A stretch of DNA of 64,000 nucleotides from Viscum album (Eukaryota; Streptophyta; Magnoliopsida; Santalales; Viscaceae), in assembly GCA_963277665.1 (NCBI GenBank), contig OY728153.1, positions 269,612,250 through 269,676,249 on the forward strand. Reading direction: 5' to 3'. This document shows, piece by piece, positions 1 through 10,369 of this stretch; position 1 is the stretch's first letter; each line of letters starts with the position of its first letter. Under the pieces are notes generated by a model. The model was not told where the DNA came from. It did not search any database and saw only the letters and a list, made by a program, of their open reading frames with translations. A program made the translations under genes and the position numbers.

Positions 1-779
1 CCCCCACTTCCATGCTATAATAAATCAAGCATCGGTAACTGGATGCTTTCCCCTGTCCCTACCTACAACCATGAAGTCTATCTGGGTACCAAATGGTAGC
101 TCGGGCTAGGTGTGAGATAAACTCAGTAGGCCACCACCAAAGCTGTCAATTCCATCTAGGCCATGAATATATAATAAATAGTTTGTGGGTAATAATAAAT
201 CTGTAGATGAAATGCAGTGAATAAATAACCCACATATGATTGGGTTCCCTTGGAACACCCATCCTCTGCTAACTTCTTCAGCTTGATATGGATTGTCTTT
301 AGTAATCATTCAATCATGATTTAATTAATAATAAATTCTTGGGACATGACTCATAACCCAAGCATCCAACTAGTATCATATCTAACCACATGTGTATAAT
401 AAGGCCATTAAAAAAAGTAAGCCTTTGACCAAATCCAAGCTTGTGCTTTGGCTTAGAAGACGCATCGTATAATAATTTTATTATTATTCAATTAGAAGGT
501 AACTTGATCTCATCCTTTGTGTTCCTAATTTGGATCCCAGGTATCACTCTAGGTATAACATGAACCAAACACCTTATAATACCATCCTAGTAATCCCACA
601 TATAAATCATAGTATCACTCTAGGTGGGTTATAAATTCACCACCCACTGAGTTCATCCTTAGTAATCTATAAAGGAAGTCCAAGTATCACTCATGGCATA
701 ACAATAGTCTACCCTATGAGTCCATACTTGTAACTCTATAAAAGAGTCCAAGTATTACTCGGGTTTATATATATGACCT
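1..779 (-). other. Left flank of gypsy-1: segment of an older LTR-like element (LTR-X)
   Basis: No coding potential is seen. The right-hand part is a degenerate tandem array. The same kind of unit (an A-rich 'TAAAAGA' stretch followed by CCAnGTATnAC) resumes at about 34630-34670, just past the far end of gypsy-1. This indicates that 1-779 and 34611 onward were continuous before gypsy-1 inserted. If so, this is part of the minus-strand LTR whose outer end is at 40871. Bases 1-540 hold nothing I can name. Confidence 0.45.
544..765. repeat. Degenerate tandem repeat, period about 70-80 bp
   Basis: Three imperfect units each begin with GTATCACTC or GTATTACTC and end with a TATAAAAGAGTCCAA-like stretch. 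The unit resembles the 45-47 bp units in the gypsy-1 LTR (CCATGCCCTAATACTAC...ACTCGGG), suggesting related LTR families. Confidence 0.5.
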
Positions 780-1161
780 TTTCATGACCCAACCCAAGCT
801 GGTTCTTGAGTAGAAACTACCCCAAGCCTTCCACCATAGGCCAGGGGTTGTGATAAGAACTGAAGGCATAACTAACTTGGGGAGGAATTTTCCTAAGAAC
901 ATGTACACATACAAAACCAACTCAAATAAATGGTACAAAGGGAAAGAAGAAAAGATGAAAAAAAATTAAAGTAAACCAAGAATTCATGAACCTCTAGACA
1001 GTACAAAAGTGTGGTAGTGTAAACTAAAAAGTAAAGGGTAAAAATACACACCCATTCAGAAATGTGCCCCAACCTAATAGAAATATAGAAAAGTAAACAG
1101 TTGAGAGATCCCAACTCCTAAATCCCAAGATATGACTATCGTACATAGTCCAAGCACCTAT
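780..1161 (-). repeat. gypsy-1 left (3') LTR, part 1
   Basis: It aligns base by base with 31372-31754 of the right LTR, including ATGACCC near the border, the ACTACCCCAA tract and the CTAAAAAGTAAAGG tract. It stops at CCTAT, where copia-A begins, and homology resumes at 23744. Confidence 0.85.
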
Positions 1162-2166
1162 TGTAAGGGTTGGTGTCCTAAGAACCAACTGTTTTGTACT
1201 TTGATTACATGAATGTTCACTTATTATATATTGTTCATTGTTCTGCATGACTATAATATAATAATGTCCTGGAATATTTGTTGCGTTGATAAGGTCATGG
1301 AAGATCCCTGCTATGATGAGAACCTTGAAATGCTATAACAATATTCTTAAATAAGGTTCTATGGTTGGATGACATACTATGATAGGACACATAGTATACA
1401 GACCGTCATGTGCGATTACTCTTAAGAAGACGAGACTCTCTCTCATAGAGTTAGAACTTGGTAATCTCCAAGATGGGAGATTATAATAATAGACCCTCCA
1501 ATAGCAATTCTGCATGTCTTGGTGTGATCAAACATTTCTATCTACGAGCGTGTGTAATGGTCCTTAGACTGGATGATTATCATTAACTCATGTCATGACT
1601 CGCACGCTTATATTTACTGACAAAAACCGTCACGCAGACAGTTGGAGGGAAGTAGGGTACGTTGGGTGAGTCATGAATGACATGTTGTTAATGGATAAGT
1701 CGAGGAAGGATTTGTCCCTTCCATTTATGGAATTTGATATCTCGGCCCTTTGATTGAAATAGAAATGTCGCATTAAATTCCATGGACATGGTGTAAATGA
1801 TGAGTTTATTTCAGGTAGTCAAAGAACGACGGATCAAGCATATAGGTTTATGACACTGCCATAAAACCTGCTTGATAAGATATTGAGACAAATGGATTAA
1901 ATTACACAGTAAGCATTCGTATGAGGTGCTACGTCAATGTGGCGTCAACTTCTTTCTCTTGGGTGCCTTGACTCATTGCTAGATAGTAATCTTGGACTTT
2001 AGGCAAGCCCGCCTAATGCCAACGATAAAGAGGCCTAGAGGGTCACACACTAAGTGTATTCAAGTATCTCAAGTAGAATAAAGATTACTCCCATATGTGG
2101 TTTTTATAATTATTTAAGGAAGCCTAAAATCATTTTAATGTTGGAGGAAAAATAAAATAAAACAAT

Positions 2167-2385
2167 TACATGTTGTGTATCAATAAATACACGCCGTGTA
2201 GTTTTATTTTGAAAACAAGTACACGCCATGTATTATTAAATGTACACGCCGTGTAGTTTTCATTTTGGAAAGGAAATGAATAAATGAAAACAAGATATAC
2301 ACGTCGTGTACATTGAATGTACATGCCGTGTAGTTTTCAATGAAAATCAAGTACACGCCGTGTATTTATTAATACACGCTGTGTA
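2167..2385. promoter_or_regulatory. Array of eight 13-bp palindromes TACAYGNYRTGTA in copia-A U3 (5' LTR)
   Basis: Copies start at 2167, 2188, 2220, 2243, 2298, 2320, 2352 and 2373. They fall into four pairs with AT-rich spacers of 8-10 bp; most pairs are joined by a hairpin-prone GTTTT...GAAAAC linker, giving a tandem unit of about 54 bp. The array lies 180-400 bp upstream of the LTR TATA box, where U3 enhancers sit in other LTR elements. Binding by a dimeric protein is inference. Confidence 0.7.
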
Positions 2386-2566
2386 TTTTTTCCGGTTGGG
2401 ATTTTGAGTAAATATCGTTTTATTAAATGATATTTATTATAATCAGTATGGGAACATGTCAAGGAATTAATGACTCGATATGGGGTTTTCAAAAGGGAGT
2501 TAATGAAATAAATAAAACGCATAATGCGTTTATTTATTGTCATAACTCTACAACCTCAAACCCGAT

Positions 2567-2574
2567 TATAAATA
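2567..2574 (+). promoter_or_regulatory. Candidate TATA box of the copia-A 5' LTR
   Basis: TATAAATA in the context CCGATTATAAATATCC; the 3' LTR keeps the same word at about 23190. It lies about 550 bp before the LTR end, leaving a plausible R-U5 length. Confidence 0.5.
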
Positions 2575-3122
2575 TCCTCACAACCCCAACTTTTTTCCTA
2601 AGACAATAGAATCGTTGTGCACAACAATTCTGGAGAATTATTTCAAGCTCGAAAGAACCTCTTCCTCCAAGAACGCTCTCAAGACCGAGAGATACCCTCT
2701 TCCATAGGATCAGGATGATCTAAGGCGGACAACACAAGAAAAGGTTTCTCCATGCTAGCACCTGGAGACTCCTTTGGCGACGTCTTGAGATATGAGGTAC
2801 ACATGTGGATCACCTCTAGAGGAAGTCTACACATGGCTTCTGCAACTCAATGATGAATCACATCAGAACATGATCAAGAACATCAAAGAAGAAAGAACAC
2901 CCAAAAGGTATTTCTTTTCAATTGATTAAATTAATTATAATCAACCTGTAACGATCCTACTTTGTGGTTCCAGGACTTTCCTTTTCTTTGTCCATTTCTG
3001 TGATTCGATCCGTGGAGACTGGCCTTTATCATCGTATTGATCCCGGATTGATCATTGTTAATGAAAAAAATCTAAGTGGGCACATCCACCCTTGCACTTC
3101 CACTGCGCCCGGAACCTTAAAA

Positions 3123-3133
3123 TGGTATCAGAG
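3123..3133 (+). other. Primer binding site (initiator tRNA-Met) of copia-A
   Basis: TGGTATCAGAG, three bases after the LTR end, is the standard plant copia/gypsy minus-strand primer site complementary to tRNA-iMet. It is followed by TGAGGTTACA rather than the usual C-rich continuation. Confidence 0.9.
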
Positions 3134-5074
3134 TGAGGTTACAATGTTGATTATAGTTATTTAATTTTTTTTGATAATTTACGCATTTATATTTTGATTC
3201 AATTAGAAATAAATCATTCTATAAATATGAATAAATGATATATGTTCTTCCTCCTTAGTTTCTCAATTCATATCATAGAAACAAACTTTTAATTTTAATT
3301 CTGATTAAAATAAAAATGATGATCTCATCCTTAGGAGTTGCTCTTTATGTCTGTAAAACACGGTAATACAGGGCGTGTAATGAAAACTACATGTCGTGTA
3401 CTTAGGTACAACAAACCGGTACTGGTCCTCCAAACCACATCGTGTCAATTGATTACACCTAAGCATTTAACACCCTATGTTGACTAGAATTAAATGGCGC
3501 ATGGAAACCGGAATACACGGCGTGTATGTTGGAGCAACACTCCGTGTAGTCCGATCTGGCCCAAGTGAAACTATGTACAAAGGAGAAGCCGCATACCACG
3601 TGCACCGGATCGCCAGGCCGGTTACCGCGTAATAAGGAAGTACACGTCGTGTATGATTTATCTACATGTCGTGTACTCCAAAATTTACAAAGTATAGAAA
3701 ACACGCCAAATCCCCCGGCGTGTACTTTGGATAAAGGGTGAAAAGAAATACACACCGTGTAAATATAAACTACACGCCATGTACTTTCCAGAAATTTCAC
3801 CAGGTTTCCTCCAAAAGTACAAAGACCTGTACAAGGAATATGGATGAGAAGAATCTCAAGGAAATTCATAAAGGAATTTAAGATAAATAATTGATTAATT
3901 ATAAGATCATAATTAATTTAATTCAAGTGTGACTTATCTTAAATTAAATAACAATTAAAAGAATTTGAATTATAAATATGTTTAAATGTCGTTGCATGCT
4001 ATGGATGATCATGAGCTAGACCAAAGACCCCTTGTATGTGTGTATGGTTTCATTTAAATTTGTTTAATTTAAATTTGTTGGCCTGTGAGACTTCTTCCAA
4101 TAAAATGTAGGGCTTGTGGGCCCATGGTTTCTTTAATGTAAACCCCATGTAATGGAGGATATCTCAAGCTAGAGGAGACGGTTCTAAATCTGAAGCTGAG
4201 GCAAAACCAAACCAAGAAGATACAAAGGTGGACAGGTGGGAGCTGCAAAACATGAACCATCAGGTTCAAGGTGTTTTTCCTAGGTCAGGGTTAGCTTATC
4301 AAAACTGCTAGATACGATAACCAATAGAATCTCATGATCATGCAATCTTATTTTAATTTTGTCTGATTTCATGGTTTATTTATTATGTATGTGTTGTTGC
4401 GATCACATAATTGATAAAAAAGCATGCAAAGATGGAATAAAATAAAAACCGAACTATGCGTAAACATTATCAGAACATGGTTAATCACTTAAGCATGCAT
4501 CACTTAATATTAACAAGCATGTGATAATGCAAAACTATGCATAAAGAATAAAATCCATCAAATATCATATTAAGTTAGACCAAGCCTTCCGGTACTTGAT
4601 TAAGGGAAAGACTCAATAAAACTATGGGTTTGACCAACCCTTGTTGGGACACTTACTTTTATAAAGGAAGCCCTTATGAATGGTTTCGGGTTGACTTAAC
4701 CATATTACATCAAGAGGAGTATCCCTTTCTATACTTGATGTATTATTGGAGGCAAGAGTTGAGAAAATCCAATTCAGGATTTCAGGATTGGGGAGTCCAC
4801 TCAACATATCAAGGAACTGTAAGCTCACAATTGGCAAAGACCTTCCTACCTAAATACCTTCAAATAGCTTGACTAACCCTTGTTGGGGTTATGAGAAGGG
4901 GAATATGGATCCTTGAAAATAGATTTTCAAAGCAACTGGACATTCCGAGTTCAATTTTGAGGGCTATTGGGACTTGATAAAATAGTGGGAGAATTGATAA
5001 ATTCATTTATTATTTTTCATAAAATGTAATCAAAAGGTACTGATAAATCTGCTCTTTTAATTTGTAGAATCGAA
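3134..5074 (+). other. copia-A untranslated leader
   Basis: Nearly 2 kb between primer site and the first gag methionine, without a credible ORF. The first half carries four palindrome pairs (see 3367-3783). The second half is AT-rich, with two near-identical words (CCAACCCTTGTTGGGAC at about 4636 and CTAACCCTTGTTGGGGT at about 4873) and nothing else I can identify. Confidence 0.6.
3367..3783. repeat. Four pairs of TACACGNCGTGTA palindromes in the copia-A leader
   Basis: Pair starts are 3367/3388, 3514/3536, 3641/3663 and 3749/3771: always 21 or 22 bp apart, with spacers of 8-9 bp. A longer hairpin, ACACGCC (3701-3707) with GGCGTGT (3717-3723), lies between the last two pairs. Outside the pairs the sequence is not obviously repeated, so the pairing is not just a tandem array. 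Confidence 0.65.
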
Positions 5075-5147
5075 ATGAAAAACTCGTCAACCACATTTTC
5101 TCTATAATCAATTCTGGATAAAGACAATATCCTCATCGTAATTAACT
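5075..5147 (+). pseudogene. copia-A gag, 5' fragment before the copia-B insertion
   Basis: An ATG at 5075 opens a frame that reads, after one in-frame TAA (5105-5107), through residues ending LDKDNILIVIN. The frame is interrupted at 5147 by copia-B and resumes in phase at 17936 with FQEWFRRLRVILRHE, typical of the start of copia gag. So gag of copia-A was cut about 24 codons in. The early stop and the insertion leave no functional gag. Confidence 0.75.
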
Positions 5148-6289
5148 TGTAAGAATGGTATAGAGTAATAGGTTTCCAACCTCTGATACCAATTGTAGGA
5201 TCAAAATATAATAGAGATGCTCAATATACAAGAGGGGGGTGAATTGTATACTTTAAAAATTCCTTTGGAACCTTTAAAGTTAGTTATGAATAACTAAAGT
5301 TTCCTTAAGAAAAGGAAAGGACTAAGTTTAACAAAGTTAAACTAAGTTGATTCACAACACCTCTAACACCGAACTAAACTTGGAAAGAGATTCCAAAACA
5401 GATTCCGGGAATATGGTTCCGGAAATTGAAACTTAACAAAAGTTACAATATAAGATTCTATCTTAAAGCGTATAGAATCTAAACTAATCAGAGTAAGTAA
5501 GGAAGTATAAGAAAGTTATACTTTCCTTAAGATACAAATTGCAGCGGAATAAAGACAAGTAGTAAAACTACTAGTAACAAGATAATAGTCTTTTAACCCA
5601 AAGAGAAGGGTATCCAACAACCTTGGATAAAGGTCCCTTGATTTATACTTTCAAGCAAGTCTGTCTTACCCACACCAGGGTAAGCCCTCGATACGAAGAT
5701 CGGTGTCTCTGTCTTGCTATCCCCGCAAGCCCTCAACTTCAAGGTAGTTGGCAACCTCTGTCTTTCTCAGCAAGAAAGCCCTCGATCTTTAAGGTAGTCG
5801 GCACCTCTGTCTTTCTCAGCAAGAAAGCCCTCGATCTTTAAGGTAGTCGGCACCTCTGTCTTCCTATCCCCGGAAGTCCTCGAATGTAATCATCAACATT
5901 CGGAGTCGCACGAAGCTTTGAGAGTTAATAAGAGACTCTCTCTCTAGAAATCACTTCAACAGCATGTATGCACAAAATCCAAATTGTTCATCCATCCGTT
6001 TCGAGCTTTTTCAAATGAGCTCCTATTTATAGGTAAGGTCGGCTCCTCTCCAACGGTCATATTTTCCTTAAAGTTCGGAGGGACCTGTACACGTGTCACT
6101 TAGACAACGGTTAGTTTATAACAAAATGGACGACATCGTTTTATAACAAGGTAAGTGTAACAGAATGTACGACATCGTTTTAAACTCTAACATAAAGGTT
6201 CGGAATAGAAATTTCAGAGTGAAAGTTCGGAGTGAATGAATTCAGAGTGTATAAAACAATGATAATCAGATTCTGTTTAATAGGTGAAT

Positions 6290-6720
6290 TCGGAATGAGA
6301 ATTCGGAATAGGAATTCGGAATAGGAATTCGGAATAGGAATTCGTCATCAGAAATCGTAATGAGAATTTATCATCAGAATTCGTAATGAGAATTTATCAT
6401 CAGAATTCGTAATGAGAATTCGTCATCAGAATTCGTAATAAGAATTCTTTATCAGAATTCGTAATGAGAATTCTTTATCAGAATTCGTAATGAGAATTCG
6501 GAATGAGATTTCTTCATTAGAATTCGTAATGATAATTCTTAATTGGAATTCGTAATGAGAATTCTTCATTGGAATTCGTAATGAGAATTCTTCTTCAGAA
6601 TTCGTAATGAGAATTCGGAATGGGATTTCTTCATTATAATTCGTAATGAGAATTCTTCTTCAGAATTCGTATCCTGAATCTGGAATAGAACTAAGTCAGA
6701 ATTCATATCCGGAATTCGGA
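6290..6720. repeat. 26-bp tandem repeat with GAATTCGTAATGAGAATTC core in the copia-B LTR
   Basis: A run of units built on CAGAATTCGTAATGAGAATT; most contain GAATTC, and the core is partly self-complementary. The sister LTR has the matching array at about 17120-17560. Confidence 0.8.
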
Positions 6721-6857
6721 ATGAAACTTCCTTATAGTTCTTATCCAGAACCGAATCCTAAAAACAGAATGCTTTTTATCAGTTTTAATGAATCCGAGAA
6801 AGTGAATCTGAAACTCATACTTAAGAAAAATATGAATGAAAATATGATAAGGATAAT

Positions 6858-7030
6858 TTTTCTTATAAAAGCGATTTTCCTTAAGAAAGCAATTTTCCTT
6901 ATAAAAGCAATTTTCCTTAAGAAAGCATTTTTCCTTATAAAAGCGATTTTCCTTAAGAAAGCATTTTTCCTTATAAAAGCGATTTTCCTTAAGAAAGCAT
7001 TTTTCCTTATAAAAGCGATTTTCCTTAAAG
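6858..7030. repeat. ~36-bp tandem repeat in the copia-B LTR
   Basis: Units combine TTTTCCTTATAAAAGCGA with TTTTCCTTAAGAAAGCA. The sister array is at about 17697-17860, with small unit differences. Long frames through both strands here are artefacts of the repeat. Confidence 0.8.
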
Positions 7031-7100
7031 ATAAGGTGTTTGTGATTTTCAAAACAAGAAGGAATGGAAAAGTCATAAGGAAAACCTTATTGACTCAACA

Positions 7101-7403
7101 ATCTCCCCCTTTTTGGAAAGCACAAACATCCTTACGAAAAAGCTATTCTAAGAAGAAAGAAACACATTAAAGCTTATCTCCCTTGGTTTAAGAATATAGA
7201 TGAATACGACTAACTCCCCCTTAGGCTTTGAAACTCTAAGGATCGTATTCATATTTCCGGAGTGATGTTTCTTTAAGAAAAACTCCCCCTTAAACAAACT
7301 CTTATTAGAGTTCTTTTTCCTTGGGTATTTTCCTTTCTCCCCCTTTGAAAAACTCTTATTAGATTTCCTCTTTTTCTTAAGGATCTTTTCCTTCTCCCCC
7401 TTT
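7101..7403 (-). other. Multiple polypurine tracts before the copia-B 3' LTR
   Basis: On the minus strand, GGGGGAG-type tracts occur at 7101-7116 (abutting the LTR, hence the likely plus-strand primer), 7213-7223, 7281-7292, 7335-7347 and 7393-7403; a further one is at 10703-10713 after the end of pol. Repeated PPT-like motifs upstream of the 3' LTR are a reported Sirevirus trait. The stretch up to the extra ORF has no other content. Confidence 0.75.
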
Positions 7404-7554
7404 GTGATTTTAAAAAAGAATTGGAGGGAATGGAAAAAAATAACAAAGTACCTGAAAAGATTAGTAACGACAGCAATAGAAACAACAAGCACAATTTTCA
7501 TTATATTTGAAATGTCAGCAACAAAAACAGATTACAACAAAAAGATCGGATTGG

Positions 7555-8454
7555 TCATTTCGGATCTTTCTCCTTCGACATGAGCCCCTTGAGAATTGTC
7601 TTGATCTTCTTGAGGTCCTTATGATCTTCCTCTGCTTGCTTTTCTAAGGCAACTATTCTTGCTGACTGAGCTTCAATGATTTATTCCTGAGCCTTCAACT
7701 TTTCTTCCTGAGCTTCCATTTTCTCTTCCTGAGACTTTATCCTTTCTAGAAAATTGATCCGATGATCTCTTTCAGATTTCCAATTCTGAGAAACAGAATT
7801 GAGCTTTCCATTCAGATCTCTTACTTCCTGACTCCGAATGTTCTTTTCCTCTGTCAATTTCTCATCGAATGATGCATACATCTCATGAAACTTCTTGTCC
7901 TCGGTTTGAAAAGCATCCTTAACATTCTCCTGAAACTCATCCAGCAACCTCATCTCTTCCACATTCTTCTTTGACCAGCTAGTCATCCTTTTGCAAGATC
8001 TTTTATGGGCTTCGTAACCAATAAAGAAATTTTTGAACTGGGCTTCTATCTCAACACATTTATCCATAACCATGGATACGGAGTCGGTTTTCTGATTCAT
8101 CGTATGTTGAAGCATCTGGCATCTAGAGTCTATACTGTAGAAGGTCGGAATGGTTCCCACCAACTTCTTCAAGGACTGAACAACAAAATCGTGCCCCAAC
8201 GATGATGACTCCGAATCAGAAATCTTGCTAGGAGAATTTTCTTCCTCAATAAGCTCCAACTTCCTCTTAGAAGAGGTACCAGCTTCCTTCCTCATACTTT
8301 TTTCTGAACTCGGGGTATCAGCAAGAATTTGCTTTCCCTTATCTTTTTCCGGAATTGAAACCTGTTCCGGAGATCTGTTCTCACTATCAGAGACTTGAAC
8401 AATTTTATCTTCCTCATCAGCATCTTCTTGAACATTGGCTTCCACGTTTCCCAT
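7555..8454 (-). pseudogene. copia-B extra ORF, C-terminal part (coiled coil)
   Basis: In frame with the ORF at 8497-9945 and separated from it by a TAA at 8497-8499, so originally its C-terminal half. From a methionine at 8454 it runs 257 codons to another TAA (7681-7683), and the frame then continues to a natural-looking TGA at 7555-7557. The first 90 residues are acidic and serine-rich. The rest is charged and heptad-like, ending in repeats of KxQEEKxEAQEE, a clear coiled coil. No signal peptide or membrane segment is visible. Function unknown; in Sireviruses this position is called env-like, but nothing here looks like a membrane glycoprotein. Confidence 0.65.
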
Positions 8455-8496
8455 CTGAGCAGCATCAAGTAAAATATGTTCTTGACAAGTAACTTC

Positions 8497-9945
8497 TTAT
8501 TCTCCCTTTTCTTCTTCCATTGCAGGAGTAGAAAGCTTTGAAGATTGAGCTTCAGATGTTCGGAGCGAGAGGTGATCCGAAGGAGTTCCCTTATATTCAT
8601 CTACTTGTTTGAGCACATCTCTTGTCTCACCACTTCCTTCAGTCGCTTCTTCAACCTCTTCCACTAGCTCTACTTCCTCAGTAGCAACAGATTCTTCCGA
8701 AGTTACAAGATTTCTTCCTGGAGTCTCAGGTAGAGATTCCAGAGAAAAAGATCTCGGAACGGGAATGGTTGCTGAAACCATTTCGTTAAACTTCAACAAC
8801 GCTTGCACAGCCTCAGCTTCTGACAACTTCTTTTTCAGCTTCTTTTCCTTAACTTGCTTCTCGAGCTCATCAGCAGCCTTTTCTTTCAGAGCTTTAGCCT
8901 CTACAGGATCCAATCCGAACTGCGGATCTCCTTCCTTCCTCTTCTCCTTGTCAGCTCTCCACTTCGCTGCAACCTCATCAGTATATGTCTTCTTCTTCTT
9001 AGGCTTAGGAGGTGCGGAATGGACTTCCTTAGACTTAGGTTCCTCGGCTTCACCTACCACTTCTTTCTGCTTCCTCTTCCTTACCGGCTTGGATGATTCC
9101 GGATCAGCCACTTTCGGAGTCACTTCTACTTGTGGAGGTAGATCAATGAACTTCCCAGACTTCTTGTCAAAAGAAATATTCATTCTCTTAAGAGTGGCAT
9201 CACTGAGCAACATGATCTTGCAAACTTTCGGCTTAGAACTGCAAGCAACCTTGAAGGATTCTAGGCACCGAACTATCAGCTTCGACAATATTGCCGGGTA
9301 CATCACTATCTGAGATCTCAGATTCCCCTTCTTCAAATTATCAATGTTGAGAAGAATATGCTTCATCAAGTTGAATTTTCTTAGATTTATCAGGAAATCC
9401 AAGATGTATATCTCACTTTTCTTCAAGCTGTCCTTGTCTCCTTTTCTCGGTACGATAAGCCCTTGCACCCATAACTCCAGAATCCGGAAGTTTGTAGAAA
9501 GAGTTGCTATTTTCAGAGCCTTGTCATCATCCAATCCGAGAATTTCTAAGGATTTCTCCTTGTTGAAACTACCCAAGGAGTCTGGCAGAACGTGCGAGAT
9601 AAACTCAGCTTCACCTTCATAATTTAACCCTACCAAGCTTGCAGCCTTGGTGTAAGATAGCTTATATGTCTTGCCATACGATTTGAAGGAAAACTTCTCT
9701 CTATTATCTTCCTCAAAGAAAGCAACCGACTCATAAAACTCGACAAGCAAGTCAGAGTAGACTTCATCTTGGTTGCCGGTTTTTGATATCGCAACACCTT
9801 CCCAGCCATTCAGCTTGATATTCTTTGATATAATAGAATCATAGTTGCTGAAGAAATTCGGATGAACTAACCGCTCTCTGTAGACTAACCACTGTGAAAT
9901 GGGCTTGGTTGAAGACATTTCTTGAGAAGCTAACTCTGCAGACAT
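8497..9945 (-). CDS. copia-B extra ORF after pol ('env-like' position), N-terminal part
   Basis: An ORF of 482 codons on the element's coding strand, 826 bp downstream of pol. Residues 20-290 form a globular region containing GWEGVAIS, DLLVEFYESV and YTKAASLVGL motifs. It resembles plant proteins annotated as 'putative plant transposon protein' (from memory, not searched). Residues 290-380 are Lys/Glu-rich with a PKPKKKK stretch that could be a nuclear localisation signal. The C-terminus is acidic and continues, after one TAA, into the coiled-coil part at 7555-8454; the joined frame would be about 797 codons. Start: the ATG at 9945, with a second ATG nine codons on. A TATA box lies upstream (10097-10104). 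No transmembrane helix is visible, so an envelope role is doubtful. Confidence 0.7.
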   Translation of the reverse strand: MSAELASQEMSSTKPISQWLVYRERLVHPNFFSNYDSIISKNIKLNGWEGVAISKTGNQDEVYSDLLVEFYESVAFFEEDNREKFSFKSYGKTYKLSYTKAASLVGLNYEGEAEFISHVLPDSLGSFNKEKSLEILGLDDDKALKIATLSTNFRILELWVQGLIVPRKGDKDSLKKSEIYILDFLINLRKFNLMKHILLNIDNLKKGNLRSQIVMYPAILSKLIVRCLESFKVACSSKPKVCKIMLLSDATLKRMNISFDKKSGKFIDLPPQVEVTPKVADPESSKPVRKRKQKEVVGEAEEPKSKEVHSAPPKPKKKKTYTDEVAAKWRADKEKRKEGDPQFGLDPVEAKALKEKAADELEKQVKEKKLKKKLSEAEAVQALLKFNEMVSATIPVPRSFSLESLPETPGRNLVTSEESVATEEVELVEEVEEATEGSGETRDVLKQVDEYKGTPSDHLSLRTSEAQSSKLSTPAMEEEKGE

Positions 9946-10096
9946 TCGGATTAGAAGTCCTCTGAGATATTCGGAACAGAGAAGACTGAAGTTCGGAACT
10001 GAGAAAACTGTGGTTCGGAACGGCCTTAAATCGGAGAGTCAGAGCTTCAGCACGCAAAAGCTTGAAATCGATGTGGGACGAGAAAATAGGGTCCCC

Positions 10097-10104
10097 TTTA
10101 TATA
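10097..10104 (-). promoter_or_regulatory. Candidate TATA box upstream of the copia-B extra ORF
   Basis: Minus strand TATATAAA in GCCTATATAAAGGGGACC, about 150 bp upstream of the ATG at 9945. It would give a 5' UTR of roughly 120 nt. It lies inside the element, far from the LTR promoter, and suggests separate expression of the extra ORF. Confidence 0.5.
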
Positions 10105-10369
10105 GGCATTGGGATGACGGTTCAACTTCCTCGGTTGATCTAACGGTTTAGAACGATCTGAGATCAGATCTAACAGTTGAAAGCTTGAATCCGATCTTTT
10201 TGAGGTTTTATTAAAGTAAAGAATTAAGAAATCCAAAAACCAAAAACAAACTATAAGAAATTGCCAGCAAGTAAAATATGATTACGAAAACTTCAGTAAG
10301 GAAATCATACCTTTCGGATTAGCTTAAGAAAGTTATTCGTAATGGGTAATATAAAGATGACTATAAAAA

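Larger units (their letters stand above)
1162..3120 (+). repeat. copia-A 5' LTR
   Basis: Starts TGTAAGGGTTGGTGTCC and ends GCGCCCGGAACCTTAA directly before the primer site. It carries a palindrome array in U3 (2167-2385) and a TATA box at 2567-2574. A solo relative lies at 36241-38235 on the minus strand. Confidence 0.92.
5148..7100 (-). repeat. copia-B 3' LTR (left copy)
   Basis: On the plus strand it runs from TGTAAGAATGGTATAGAG to TTGACTCAACA. It contains a 26-bp array (about 6290-6720) and a 36-bp array (about 6858-7030). Only scattered single-base differences from 15984-17934 are seen. Confidence 0.94.

Noticed and set aside
775..784. Possible target duplication of gypsy-1 (GACCT left, GAGCT or AGCTA right)
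   Set aside because: Borders are eroded on both sides and no choice gives a convincing match; not claimed.
2167..2385. Palindrome array considered as a CRISPR-like array
   Set aside because: Spacers are short, AT-rich and partly repeated; the context is a plant LTR. Not CRISPR.
6646..7170. Open frame of repeated IFLIKAIFLKKA-type residues and its minus-strand counterpart
   Set aside because: Translation of the 36-bp LTR tandem repeat; both strands are open for compositional reasons.
8609..9313. Long plus-strand open frame, serine-rich
   Set aside because: It lies opposite the copia-B extra ORF and mirrors its codon composition; a shadow frame.
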